Source of the DNA: Ilyomonas limi
GTDB lineage: Bacteria > Bacteroidota > Bacteroidia > Chitinophagales > Chitinophagaceae
Direction: 5' to 3'
Assembly: GCF_005233845.1 (NCBI RefSeq)
Contig: NZ_SZQL01000015.1
Location: 98,068-162,067, forward strand
Length of the DNA stretch: 64,000 bases
The notes beneath the pieces are model-generated. The model saw only the letters and a program-made list of their open reading frames with translations. It was not told the DNA's origin and did not search any database. Of this stretch, positions 24,741-33,761 are shown piece by piece. Position 1 is the first letter of the stretch. Every line of letters starts with the position of its first letter. The translations under genes and the position numbers were made by a program.

Positions 24741-24995
24741 TTATGCACCCATATACATGGCCAATGCAATTGGAAGTGCGATAATAATGCCACCAAAAAC
24801 AATACGTTTGATAATATTCATTTTGTGGTTGACAATTAGCGTATCAATACATAAGAACCAGGCAAGCACAATACCGGTAACGCCTGCCAGCACAATGAGG
24901 CTTTTAAATACAATACCAATAATCATTAACGATAAACTTACAAACAATAGTGCAAGCGGAGCAATATCTTGCCGCGTCAGGTCGAGCTTCTTCAT
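24741..24995 (-). CDS. Small membrane protein of unknown function
   Basis: I do not recognise a family. The 84-residue product begins with a short charged segment (MKKLDLTRQD) and then has about three hydrophobic stretches (roughly 12-30, 32-52 and 65-82) with a short basic loop VNHKMNIIKR between the last two. It stands alone between the tRNA unit and a long gap, and its own terminator follows. Its length, start codon and clean membrane pattern make a real gene likely. No function can be proposed. Confidence 0.65.
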   Translation of the reverse strand: MKKLDLTRQDIAPLALLFVSLSLMIIGIVFKSLIVLAGVTGIVLAWFLCIDTLIVNHKMNIIKRIVFGGIIIALPIALAMYMGA

Positions 24996-25187
24996 ATCCT
25001 GTATTTTATGGGATTTTCATGTATAAATTCCTGATAGGTTTAGTAAAATTTTATGCCAAATATTCCCGATATAACAGTCCGTTCTGTTAATTAATATGTA
25101 CAACTGCTTGATAGTAAACCAAAAGAATGGATAAAAAAATTTCTAACAAGTTTTATGATCAACTCCTTCCTTTTCACATTCTATTCA

Positions 25188-25227
25188 TTGATTAATGAAA
25201 ATGGACATTATTATTTTCATTAATCAA
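25188..25227. repeat. Perfect 15-bp inverted repeat
   Basis: TTGATTAATGAAAAT (25188-25202) is mirrored exactly at 25213-25227, with a 10-bp spacer. It is too AT-rich for a strong terminator. It may be an operator or the foot of a hairpin. Confidence 0.7.
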
Positions 25228-25252
25228 ATGTATTTCAATAAAAAAGGAGGTT

Positions 25253-25286
25253 GCCACACTGTAGAAAACCGGTGTGGCACTTTTTT
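25253..25286 (+). terminator. Orphan plus-strand terminator
   Basis: The stem GCCACAC/GTGTGGC is followed by ACTTTTTT. The nearest plus-strand gene upstream is dnaA, more than 1.1 kb away, which has its own terminator. Confidence 0.65.
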
Positions 25287-25652
25287 CTTATCTACAGTTT
25301 AAATAAGTTGTATTAAATAAGTTATTATAAATATGCTAAAACTTATAGCATTAAACACCACTCTTTTATCCTCTACATGCCTTTGCATTGCTCTTAGCCA
25401 TCGTTATTTGCAGGAAATATTAAACAACTTTATTGCGAGCGAAACAATCTGTATGCTGGTAAAAGTGGAATTAATGATAGCATTAGTATCTTTTCAATAA
25501 AAATACTGCTCTAATTTTCCTATCATCTTTTTCTATACCTGTGATGTTTCTCACCGGTAAATACTTGCTGGCTGGTAAAGAACATCAATAGCAGCAATAA
25601 TTTATTTGTCATAAAAGCTGTTGTACTTTCACCTCATACAACTACTGCCGGC

Positions 25653-27185
25653 ATGAAGAACTACAACAAACTACTGTATGCACTTGCTTTATTAAGATTA
25701 GTGTTGCCTTACCTGTTGCAAAACCCTGTGTACGAGCCGCACCGGGACGAATTTTTATATTTAGCCGAAGGAAATCATGTAGCCTGGGGCTTTATGGAAG
25801 TGCCGCCAATGCTCAGCATTTTTGCATGGCTTACCCACCTGTTGGGCGGTGGTATGTTTTGGATAAAGCTTTGGCCGTCGCTGTTTGGCGCTGCTACTTT
25901 TATAGTTGCCGGTAAAATAGTATTATCGCAGGGCGGAAGAAGTTTTGCACTGTGGCTCCTTTTTTTATCCTTCACCTTTAGTGTATATCTCCGATTGTTC
26001 TTTCTATTTCAGCCCAATCCACCCGAAGTATTTTTTTGGACAATGATGGTGTATAGCATTATTCGTTATATACAAACCGGCAAAAACAGATGGCTATATG
26101 TGTTTGGCGTAGCTGTTGGTTTGGGTATGCTGAGTAAATATTCGGTAGCATTTTATACGGTAAGCCTGCTAGCGGGTGTGCTGCTTACAAAGTATCGCAC
26201 CATCTTTATCAGTAAGCATTTTTGGCTGGCTGCATTGGCAGGTTTTATTATTTTTTTGCCCAACTTATTGTGGCAATACCATCATCAGTTTCCGGTTTTT
26301 CATCATATGCGCGAGTTGCAGCAAACACAGTTGCAATATATTAGCCCGCTATCTTTTCTCTCCGACCAGTTATTGATGTTTGCACCCTGCTTTTTTGTAT
26401 GGCTGGCTGGCTTGTATTATGTTTTCTTTTCGCGCAATGAAAAACGGTTTCGCTTTGCAGGTTGGGCGTATGTATTTGTTATCATTATTCTATTAATCGG
26501 TCGCGGAAAAAATTATTATGCACTTGGTGCTTACCCTGTGTTGCTGGCTTTTGGCGCTTATTATCTGGAGCACATTACAATTGCAAAAAAGATGTGGCGC
26601 TATATAATGATGGTGCCCATTTTTATTTTGGGTTTCGTTTTTTTACCGCTGTTGCTGCCTATATATGAGCCTGCTAAATTGGCTGCATTTTACCAGAAAA
26701 TGGGTATAAACAAAACTGGCCTTTTAAAATGGGAAGATCTTAAAAATCATCCCTTGCCGCAAGACTTTTCTGATATGCTGGGCTGGGAAGAAATGACAAA
26801 AAAAGTAGCGGCAGCGTATCGCTCTTTATCGCCTGCAGAGCAGCAGCAAACGCTTATTTTTTGTAACAATTATGGCATGGCGGGCGCCGTTAATTATTAT
26901 GGAAGAAAATATGGCTTGCCCGAAGCATACAGCGACAATGCAAGCTTTTTATACTGGTTGCCGGAAAATAAGCCAATGACCAATTTGATTTTGGTAACAG
27001 AAGATACTGATGAATTAGCACACGATTATATCCGCTTTTTCAAATCGGCACAGTTTACCGATAGCGTAACAAATGTGTACGCCAGGGAATATGGCGATTT
27101 TATAATGCTGGCAAAAGGCGCTGATGAGCGTTTTACACGCTTCTTCCATCAAAAAATAGCGGAGGATAAGGCGGAAATGAAATAG
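25653..27185 (+). CDS. Membrane glycosyltransferase of the GT39/ArnT (PMT_2) type
   Basis: The 510-residue polytopic protein has about ten hydrophobic segments and a soluble C-terminal part. The first periplasmic loop carries the acidic catalytic-type motif YEPHRDEFLYL (25-35), as in protein mannosyltransferases and ArnT, where Asp/Glu in this loop binds the metal and the lipid-linked sugar. Later stretches LGMLSKYSVAFY and LIGRGKNYYALGAYPVLLAFGA are typical of PMT_2 proteins. Such enzymes move a sugar from a polyprenyl-phosphate donor to lipid or protein on the outer face of the inner membrane. Donor and acceptor are unknown. It stands alone. Confidence 0.82.
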   Translation: MKNYNKLLYALALLRLVLPYLLQNPVYEPHRDEFLYLAEGNHVAWGFMEVPPMLSIFAWLTHLLGGGMFWIKLWPSLFGAATFIVAGKIVLSQGGRSFALWLLFLSFTFSVYLRLFFLFQPNPPEVFFWTMMVYSIIRYIQTGKNRWLYVFGVAVGLGMLSKYSVAFYTVSLLAGVLLTKYRTIFISKHFWLAALAGFIIFLPNLLWQYHHQFPVFHHMRELQQTQLQYISPLSFLSDQLLMFAPCFFVWLAGLYYVFFSRNEKRFRFAGWAYVFVIIILLIGRGKNYYALGAYPVLLAFGAYYLEHITIAKKMWRYIMMVPIFILGFVFLPLLLPIYEPAKLAAFYQKMGINKTGLLKWEDLKNHPLPQDFSDMLGWEEMTKKVAAAYRSLSPAEQQQTLIFCNNYGMAGAVNYYGRKYGLPEAYSDNASFLYWLPENKPMTNLILVTEDTDELAHDYIRFFKSAQFTDSVTNVYAREYGDFIMLAKGADERFTRFFHQKIAEDKAEMK

Positions 27186-27193
27186 CAAATTTG

Positions 27194-27328
27194 ATAGCAC
27201 ACGAATGACACGGACTAAAGCATGGATAAGAAAGGATTGATTTATCATAGAAATAAATCCTTTAATTACCGGTTTAATCAATTGTTCTCATCAGTATCAT
27301 CCTTATCCAAGGATAAGCCGTGTGCTAT
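27194..27328. repeat. Long-range inverted repeat of the CACACGAATGACACGG type
   Basis: ATAGCACACG (27194-27203) is mirrored by CGTGTGCTAT (27319-27328), and a second imperfect hairpin (AAAGGATTGATTTAT with AATAAATCCTTT) lies inside. Words of this sort (cacacgga tgacacgg) recur between genes in Bacteroidota genomes. Confidence 0.6.
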
Positions 27329-27338
27329 AGATTCTTTT

Positions 27339-27346
27339 TACCTTTG
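27339..27346 (+). promoter_or_regulatory. -7 box (TACCTTTG) for the B12-binding subunit gene
   Basis: TACCTTTG fits TAnnTTTG and ends 18 bp before the start codon at 27365. Confidence 0.5.
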
Positions 27347-27364
27347 AAAAATAATAACGATTGT

Positions 27365-27784
27365 ATGAGTCCATCCTTTCATCGCCCGATACGCGTACTG
27401 GTTGCTAAAGTAGGTTTGGATGGGCACGACCGCGGTGCCAAAGTAATTGCCGCCTCCCTGCGCGATGCCGGTATGGAAGTGATTTATACCGGGCTGCGGC
27501 AAACGCCCGAAATGGTGGTGAATGCTGCCTTGCAAGAGGATGTGGATGCTATTGGCATTAGTATTTTAAGCGGTGCCCATATGACTGTTTTTCCAAGAGT
27601 ACTGGCATTGCTGAAGGAAAAAAATATGACTGATGTATTGCTTACCGGTGGCGGCATTATACCACAGGATGATATGCAGCAATTACAGCAAATGGGCGTT
27701 GGTAAATTATTTTCGCCCGGCACACCCACTAAGGAAATTGCCGGTTATATCACCGGATGGGTGAAGAGTAACAGACCGTTTTGA
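27365..27784 (+). CDS. Cobalamin-binding domain protein (methylmalonyl-CoA mutase C-terminal domain)
   Basis: The 139-residue protein is a single B12-binding Rossmann domain. It has the DxHxxG motif D19-H21-G24 ([12 protein letters not shown]), whose histidine binds cobalt from below. It also has SILSGAH (72-78) and GGGIIP (98-103), as in the C-terminal domain of methylmalonyl-CoA mutase. It lacks the catalytic TIM barrel, so it must work with a separate large subunit, not in this window. The frame runs 15 codons further upstream, but the ATG at 27365 fits both the -7 box and the family start. Confidence 0.88.
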   Translation: MSPSFHRPIRVLVAKVGLDGHDRGAKVIAASLRDAGMEVIYTGLRQTPEMVVNAALQEDVDAIGISILSGAHMTVFPRVLALLKEKNMTDVLLTGGGIIPQDDMQQLQQMGVGKLFSPGTPTKEIAGYITGWVKSNRPF

Positions 27785-27910
27785 TTAGTATATTGCTGAA
27801 GTACATTAACTATTATGCCTGCAACCCATAGTAGTATTAAATAAGGTTTTGTAGCGTCATGTAAGCTCCAAATGTAACAACCTTTTCATTTATCTGTTTT
27901 ATACTAAAAG

Positions 27911-27940
27911 AAAAAGCCTGCAAATATTTACAGGCTTTTT
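27911..27940. terminator. Bidirectional terminator between the B12 gene and DUF1080 gene
   Basis: A 10-bp stem AAAAAGCCTG/CAGGCTTTTT, extended by AAAT/ATTT after one mismatch, has A and T runs on both sides. The flanking genes converge. Confidence 0.88.
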
Positions 27941-27991
27941 ATGATTATATCGAAATCAGAAAAGCAGCGCGTTATATTTAAAAATGCAAGG

Positions 27992-28813
27992 CTATTTTCT
28001 ACTTGTTGAGTCTATAGGTTGCCGCTCCTGTAACTCTCTGATCCAGATGTTTCTAAAGCTCAACGGCTCACTCTTATCGCCATGTGCTTGCAACTTAATA
28101 GGAGATGCACCATGCGCCTGGCGGTAAGCCGGTGAACCTATATATTGGGTTGGTCCCAAAAGTGCAGTGTGGTCTTGTACCAACACCCCATTATGAAACA
28201 CCGTAGCATAAGCCGGTGTTTTTACTGTACCATCCCCATTAAAGCGAGGAGCAGTCCAAACCACATCGTAAGTTTGCCACACATCATTAGGAAAGCTGGC
28301 ATTTACCAGCGGCGGACTTTGTTTGTAAAGAGAAGCTGCCTGACCATTTACATACGTTGGATTGTTGTAAGAATCTAAAATCTGCAATTCATATCCTGCA
28401 TCACCAGACCCTAAAGAAGCTAAAAACAAACCACTGTTGCCACGTGCCTGTCCGCTGCCGGTGAGCGTTTTAGGCTCTTTCCATTCAATGTGCAACTGGT
28501 AGTCCATAAAGGATTGTTTCGTACGGATGTTGCCTTTGGTTTTGTCAACGGTAAGGATGCCGTTGGCTACCTTCCACTCGGCAGGCTTGGTAGTGTCCTG
28601 CGCATCTTCCCACTGATCGAGGTTTTTGCCATCAAATAAAGCAATAGCATCCGAAGGTGCAGCGCCGCAGGTTTTACCAGGCGTTACCACTTTAGGCACA
28701 GGCGAGTAGAATTCTGTTTCTTCGGGCTTCATTTTTTGCTGTTGGTCCTGTGCATGCGATACAGCAGTAAACAATACGGCGGCAGACATGATTAATAAAT
28801 GTTTGTGTTTCAT
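27992..28813 (-). CDS. Secreted DUF1080 (3-keto-disaccharide hydrolase type) protein
   Basis: DUF1080 proteins have a concanavalin-like jelly-roll fold. Some Bacteroidota members cleave 3-keto-glycosides made by partner dehydrogenases. The 273-residue product has a signal peptide (cleaved near residue 21, VSHAQ). The domain begins at ALFDGKNLDQWED and shows GNSGLFL, GYELQILDSYNN and LQAHGDKSEPLSFRNIWIREL, the family end. An N-terminal linker of about 40 residues precedes the domain. It is not next to an oxidoreductase; the nearest is the secreted Gfo/Idh/MocA protein at 32198. A second DUF1080 protein is at 50783. Confidence 0.88.
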   Translation of the reverse strand: MKHKHLLIMSAAVLFTAVSHAQDQQQKMKPEETEFYSPVPKVVTPGKTCGAAPSDAIALFDGKNLDQWEDAQDTTKPAEWKVANGILTVDKTKGNIRTKQSFMDYQLHIEWKEPKTLTGSGQARGNSGLFLASLGSGDAGYELQILDSYNNPTYVNGQAASLYKQSPPLVNASFPNDVWQTYDVVWTAPRFNGDGTVKTPAYATVFHNGVLVQDHTALLGPTQYIGSPAYRQAHGASPIKLQAHGDKSEPLSFRNIWIRELQERQPIDSTSRK

Positions 28814-28991
28814 GTGTGTTGATTGGTTATAAAATATATTTGTTGATGTAGTTAATAATAAAGCAATCTGAGTTCTCTTTTAAAAGTCTGTATAGCAATT
28901 ATCTTTTCTTTAGTAAAGCAAAAAATAAAATTATATAAACTGCGGCAAAAACATTTTTTATTCTAGGCCTTACATCTTCTCTTTTATTTTT

Positions 28992-31127
28992 TTATTCCAT
29001 CATTTTTAAGAATTCATCCTCATTAATGATCTTAATAGTAGTAATCTTTTTTGCTTTCTCCAGCTTACTACCAGCATCTTCGCCCACTACCAGATAATTC
29101 AATTTGCTGCTGATGCCACTCATTATTTTACCGCCATGCTGTTCCACCATTTCTTCTGCTTCACTACGTTTAAGCTTGCTGAGACTGCCGGTAAACAAAA
29201 AAGTTTGATTGTCAAGCATATTTTTTTCACCATTGCTTTCTTTCTTCTGGTTATTCATATGCACACCCAGCAATTGCAACTCGTGCAGCATTTCAATGTT
29301 TTGCGCATTTTCAAAAAACTGGTGAATAGAAGCAGCTACTTTTACACCAATATCTTCCAGACCTTGCAGTTCTTCAATGCTTTTATTTTGCAAATCAAAC
29401 ACATTATTTACCGCATTTGCCAATGTTTTAGCAGTCGTTTCGCCTACATAGCGAATACCCAAAGCGTATATCAACCGATGCAATGGCTGCTGCTTTGAAG
29501 CTTCAATAGCATTACGCAAATTGTCAATAGACTTCTTACCAAAACCTTCCAGCTCTGCTATTTTATCATAGTTTAGTTTGTAAATGCCGGGCACATCGGG
29601 CAATAATCCCAGTGCATTAAACTTGCGGATGTTTGCTTCGCCGAAATGCTTGATGTCTATGGCATCTTTGCTCACAAAATGTATCATTCTTTCCAGCGTT
29701 TGTGCCGGACATTCTATATTTACGCAACGCCACACCGCCTCGCTTTCTTCTTTAAACAGTTGACTGCCGCAGGCAGGGCAATGTGTTGGAAAAACAATGG
29801 TTGTTTCTTCGCCGGTGCGCAGCTCGGGCAACGATTTCACAATTTGCGGTATCACATCACCGGCTCTTTCTACCAGCACGGCATCACCGATTTTTAAATC
29901 CTTTTCGCGTATGTATTCTTCATTATGAATAGAAATACTACCTACTGTAACGCCGCCAATATGCACCGGGTCTATCTTGGCTACGGGCGTTACTGCACCG
30001 GTTCTGCCTACATTAAACTCTACTGCTTTTAGCTTGCTTGTAGCTTGTCGTGCTTTAAATTTAAACGCCATTGCCCAGCGCGGGTGGTGCGAGGTCATGC
30101 CCAGTTTATCCTGCAAATGGAGGTCATTTACCTTTATTACCATGCCGTCAATTTCGTAGGGCAGATCGTCTCTTTTGCTTTCGTATTCATGGCAGTAATC
30201 AATCACACCCTGTATGCCTTTTACTACCTTTTTTTCTTTTTCAGGACTGCGAAAGCCCAATTGCCATAAGAGTTCCAGCGATTGTGCATGCGTGGTAAAC
30301 GGCACATCTTTGCGCTCCAGATTTTCTTTGGAATGGTCGGTTTCATCACTCACACGAACACCTTCTGTGGTGGTATAATCGCTGATGTGATAAAGAAATG
30401 CCTCCAAACCTCTCTTTGCCGTTTCCTTAGGGTCAATCATGCGTAAGGAGCCGCTGGCAGCATTGCGCGGGTTGGCCAGCAAAGGCAGTCCGGCTTCCAT
30501 GCGCTGATCGTTGAATTTTTTAAACTTGTTCTTCGTCATAATGACTTCGCCGCGAATTTCGATTTCTTCAATACCATATCGCCTGAAATCTGCCGACAGC
30601 GGAATGGAGCGTACCTGTTTGATATTATTGGTAATGTCTTCGCCCTGCACACCATCACCGCGCGTAACGCCACGCACCAATTGATTATGCTCATATACCA
30701 AAGAAATGCTGGCACCATCAAACTTGGGCTCTACGCAATATTCCACTGCATCTAAACCCGATAGTTCTCTTACTTTTCTATCCCAGTCCTGCAAATCTTC
30801 TGCATCGTACGAGTTTTCGAGCGAGAGCATCGGCACTAAATGTTGTACCGTTGGAAAAACTTTTGTTAACCCTTTGCCCACGCGCTGCGTAGGCGAATCG
30901 GGTGTCACCAGTGTTGGGTCTGCTGTTTCTAAAGCCACCAGTACCTTATACAAAGTATCATACTCATAATCGGAAATAAGCGGGTCGTTTAATACATAAT
31001 AGCGATACTCGTGAAAGCGTAATACGCTGCGTAGCAATTGGATATTTTGTTGGTCAGCCGGAATACGCTGTTGCAGAAAGTCGGCAGTTGCCTGTTGCAA
31101 TTCTTTGGTTTGTTGTAGCGAATACAT
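28992..31127 (-). CDS. ligA: NAD-dependent DNA ligase
   Basis: LigA seals nicks during replication and repair with NAD as adenyl donor. The 711-residue product has all domains: the Ia domain with the YRYYV(L)...YD(T)LY stretch that binds NMN (41-61), the nucleotidyltransferase with the active lysine K135 in KFDG, and the OB fold. The zinc finger has four cysteines (CPACG ... WRCVNIECP), followed by HhH repeats and a C-terminal BRCT domain (about 635-711). The frame offers a start 7 codons earlier, but MYSLQQTKEL at 31127 is the usual beginning. Confidence 0.97.
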   Translation of the reverse strand: MYSLQQTKELQQATADFLQQRIPADQQNIQLLRSVLRFHEYRYYVLNDPLISDYEYDTLYKVLVALETADPTLVTPDSPTQRVGKGLTKVFPTVQHLVPMLSLENSYDAEDLQDWDRKVRELSGLDAVEYCVEPKFDGASISLVYEHNQLVRGVTRGDGVQGEDITNNIKQVRSIPLSADFRRYGIEEIEIRGEVIMTKNKFKKFNDQRMEAGLPLLANPRNAASGSLRMIDPKETAKRGLEAFLYHISDYTTTEGVRVSDETDHSKENLERKDVPFTTHAQSLELLWQLGFRSPEKEKKVVKGIQGVIDYCHEYESKRDDLPYEIDGMVIKVNDLHLQDKLGMTSHHPRWAMAFKFKARQATSKLKAVEFNVGRTGAVTPVAKIDPVHIGGVTVGSISIHNEEYIREKDLKIGDAVLVERAGDVIPQIVKSLPELRTGEETTIVFPTHCPACGSQLFKEESEAVWRCVNIECPAQTLERMIHFVSKDAIDIKHFGEANIRKFNALGLLPDVPGIYKLNYDKIAELEGFGKKSIDNLRNAIEASKQQPLHRLIYALGIRYVGETTAKTLANAVNNVFDLQNKSIEELQGLEDIGVKVAASIHQFFENAQNIEMLHELQLLGVHMNNQKKESNGEKNMLDNQTFLFTGSLSKLKRSEAEEMVEQHGGKIMSGISSKLNYLVVGEDAGSKLEKAKKITTIKIINEDEFLKMME

Positions 31128-31276
31128 GCGGTAAAGATATTTGTTCAAATCGTAAATTGCTGCGCTTTGTAAGGGTAATTATGGAACATGATTCGTTCTT
31201 ATTTTTGTAATTTTACTTCTATTACTTACTGTAAGAAAACTTTACTTTCGGAGTTTAAAATTGCTTTCTTGCCAAT

Positions 31277-32017
31277 ATGATGAATGACATTGATAGTATT
31301 GCCGTCCCGGAAACCACACTCATCAAAGACGTACATAAATTAGTAGCTTCTTACCCACGTGTGCCTATAACGGTGGACTGTGTGATATTTGGGTTTGATG
31401 AAAATGAATTGAAAGTATTACTCATCCGCAGCGACCTTGAGATATATAAAGATAAATGGAGCTTACTGGGCGATTTTGCTGCTGACAATGAGGAACTAAC
31501 GGATGCTGCTTACCGTGTGTTGCAGCAGCGCACCGGGATGACCAACGTGTATCTGGAAGAGGTAAAAACGTTTAGCAATCCACATCGACATCCCGGTGGG
31601 CGGGTGCTTACAGTGGCTTATTGTTCGCTATTAAATATTGAGCACCATCAGTTGAAACGCATGGATAATGAACTGCACTGGCACAAAGTGCAGGGACTTA
31701 CCAATATGGCTTTCGACCATAAAGAAATTATTGATGAATGCTATCACTGGCTGCAAAAGCGCATTATGGAGCATCCATTAGGCTTTAATTTATTACCTGA
31801 TAAGTTTTCGCTCCGGGAGCTGCAAAACCTCTACGAAGCTATCTTGAATGTAAAATTGGATCGCCGCAATTTCCGCAAGAAATTTTTTGCAATGGATTTA
31901 TTGATAGATACCGGAGAATACGAAGATGATGTACCGCACCGCCCCGGCAGGCTGTATAAGTTTGATTTTAAAAAATACGAATGTTCCAAACGCAAATGGT
32001 CTGGCATAGACTTTTAA
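31277..32017 (+). CDS. Nudix-fold transcriptional regulator (NrtR-like) with degenerate Nudix box
   Basis: The 246-residue protein has an N-terminal Nudix fold (about 30-155) and a C-terminal winged helix (about 165-240), the layout of NrtR/AraR-type regulators. The catalytic Nudix motif (GX5EX7REUXEEXGU) is broken: in the stretch AYRVLQQRTG (79-88) the usual glutamates are replaced by V81, Q84 and R85, so hydrolase activity is unlikely. The wing part reads LPDKFSLRELQNLYEAILN and LDRRNFRKKFF. Relatives in this phylum sense a sugar or ADP-ribose-type ligand and control sugar or NAD genes. It lies 180 bp upstream of the Gfo/Idh/MocA gene on the same strand and may control it. Confidence 0.88.
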   Translation: MMNDIDSIAVPETTLIKDVHKLVASYPRVPITVDCVIFGFDENELKVLLIRSDLEIYKDKWSLLGDFAADNEELTDAAYRVLQQRTGMTNVYLEEVKTFSNPHRHPGGRVLTVAYCSLLNIEHHQLKRMDNELHWHKVQGLTNMAFDHKEIIDECYHWLQKRIMEHPLGFNLLPDKFSLRELQNLYEAILNVKLDRRNFRKKFFAMDLLIDTGEYEDDVPHRPGRLYKFDFKKYECSKRKWSGIDF

Positions 32018-32197
32018 TGACAGTGTATGTAAAGCACGCGGGTTGATGCAGGAATACTATGCGATTATTATCAATAGCTTTTATATAGTTGTTGCAAAAA
32101 TAAAAAGCTAAAGTGGTGAAATTATAGCTGAATACAGTAAAAACCGGGTCATAAAACTTGATTCTAAATTAAATAAAATATCGAAAGAATAGGACAT

Positions 32198-33310
32198 ATG
32201 ACAGATAACAATTTAAAGCTTTCGTTTTCCTGCCTGCAAAAGTTGATCATTGTCTTATTCATTATGGGTATTTCCATCAATCTCTCTGCCCAACAGCCCA
32301 TCAGTGTGGTGGTAGCTGGTTTGAATCACGACCACGTGCATGGTATATTAAGCCAATACAAAAAAGGCACAGTAAATATAATAGGCATCGCTGAGCCCGA
32401 TAAACAGTTGCAGCAAAAATTCAGCAAGCTGTATCACTTGCCTGATTCATTGTTTTTTGATGATCTTCAAAAGTTGTTGACAGCGAAGAAGCCGGATGCG
32501 GTATTGGGCTATAATGCCGTAGCCAATCACCTGCAAATTGTGGAAATATGTGCGCCTTTAGGAATTTCCGTTATGGTAGAAAAGCCCTTGGCGGCAACTT
32601 TGGAACAGGCAAAACAAATGGAAGCTTTAGCTAACAAATATTACATAAAAGTTTTAACGAATTACGAAACTACCTGGTATCCCTCTTACCAGGATGTTTA
32701 CAACACGGTAAGTAACGGTGGCATAGGGCAAATTAAAAGAATAGTGGCGCATGATGGCCACCAGGGACCGAAAGAGATTGGTTGCAGTACGGATTTCTTA
32801 AGCTGGCTCACAGACCCTGTTTTAAATGGCGCCGGCGCCTTAAATGACTTCGGTTGCTATGGCGCCGATTTAATGACCTGGCTAATGCACGGTAGTAAAC
32901 CCATTGCCGTTACGGCCATTACCAGGCATTACAAAACCGATGTCTATCCTAAAGTGGATGATGATGCGACGGTACTTGTAGAATACCCAACAGCAACAGG
33001 GCAAATAGAGGCTTCGTGGAACTGGCCTTTTTCGATAAAAGATCTGGAAGTATTTGGTGAAACCGGATACTTACACGCGCTTGATAAAGAGCATATTAAC
33101 AGCAGGATGCGGGAAAATATTAAAGATGCTAAAATTGCCCAGCCTTTACCTGTACCCATAAATGACCCCATCAGCTACTTAACGGCAGTATTACAGCATA
33201 AAATATCCGGACAGAATGATCAATCATCATTACAATATAACATGATTGTTATGGAAATACTGGATGCAGCAAAGCGATCGGCTGCAACTGGCAAAAGAGT
33301 AGTTTTATAA
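32198..33310 (+). CDS. Secreted Gfo/Idh/MocA-family oxidoreductase
   Basis: The family oxidises or reduces sugars and inositols with a tightly held or free NAD(P). The 370-residue product has an N-terminal hydrophobic signal (about 12-31, ending LSAQ), so it is predicted to be exported, which is common for Bacteroidota members. The Rossmann part shows VVVAGLNHDHVHG (37-49) in place of a plain GxGxxG, and the family lysine is in VEKPLA (127-132). The C-terminal alpha/beta domain has GAGALNDFGCYGADL with the usual substrate-binding region. The substrate is unknown. The upstream NrtR-like gene points the same way. Confidence 0.85.
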   Translation: MTDNNLKLSFSCLQKLIIVLFIMGISINLSAQQPISVVVAGLNHDHVHGILSQYKKGTVNIIGIAEPDKQLQQKFSKLYHLPDSLFFDDLQKLLTAKKPDAVLGYNAVANHLQIVEICAPLGISVMVEKPLAATLEQAKQMEALANKYYIKVLTNYETTWYPSYQDVYNTVSNGGIGQIKRIVAHDGHQGPKEIGCSTDFLSWLTDPVLNGAGALNDFGCYGADLMTWLMHGSKPIAVTAITRHYKTDVYPKVDDDATVLVEYPTATGQIEASWNWPFSIKDLEVFGETGYLHALDKEHINSRMRENIKDAKIAQPLPVPINDPISYLTAVLQHKISGQNDQSSLQYNMIVMEILDAAKRSAATGKRVVL

Positions 33311-33761
33311 AGCAACCTGCTTAACCATTTTTACCACATTCATTTATAAGTCATTTAATATTTATCAGATAAATATAGTGCATTCACTATACTATCTCTT
33401 AAGCGCTGCATTAAAATGCACTGTTATCTTCCTTTCAACATTCTGAAAAAAACTACGACGTATATCTTTGGTGCTGCAATGGAGGAGTGCTACCAAGCCG
33501 TAGCATGCCTGGGATTAATAATGATGAAATAATTTCAATAATAAAATAAACAGCGCTCATGGTATAATTGATAATATAATCAAATGCAAAGTAGCGAAAC
33601 GATACACTTTCGTATTAGTTATATTTTAATAGTTTCATTTCGCTGCATTTAATTGTGAAAAACATTTCTTAAAAAAAACTTAGCACGTAATTTATTCACA
33701 CGCCCGGCGTTGTTTTGTGGTACAAGTTACTTTAGCAAAAACCAATACAATTCTAAATCTA
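33311..33761. other. Gap upstream of exbB
   Basis: No gene is convincing. A TATCTTTG octamer at 33463-33470 fits the -7 consensus but leads only into a 17-codon frame. Two imperfect mirrored segments (AAATGCA...AGCGAAA near 33583 and TTTCGCTGCATTT near 33640) could pair over about 55 bp. Confidence 0.4.

Larger units (their letters stand above)
24996..25652. other. Long gap with two adjacent hairpins and possibly a short transcript
   Basis: There is no recognisable gene. A 22-codon frame (25127-25195, MDKKISNKFYDQ...) ends in the left arm of a 15-bp inverted repeat (25188-25227), and a plus-strand terminator-like hairpin follows at 25253. A terminator with no gene before it on that strand suggests a small RNA or small-peptide transcript. 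The evidence is thin. Confidence 0.35.
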
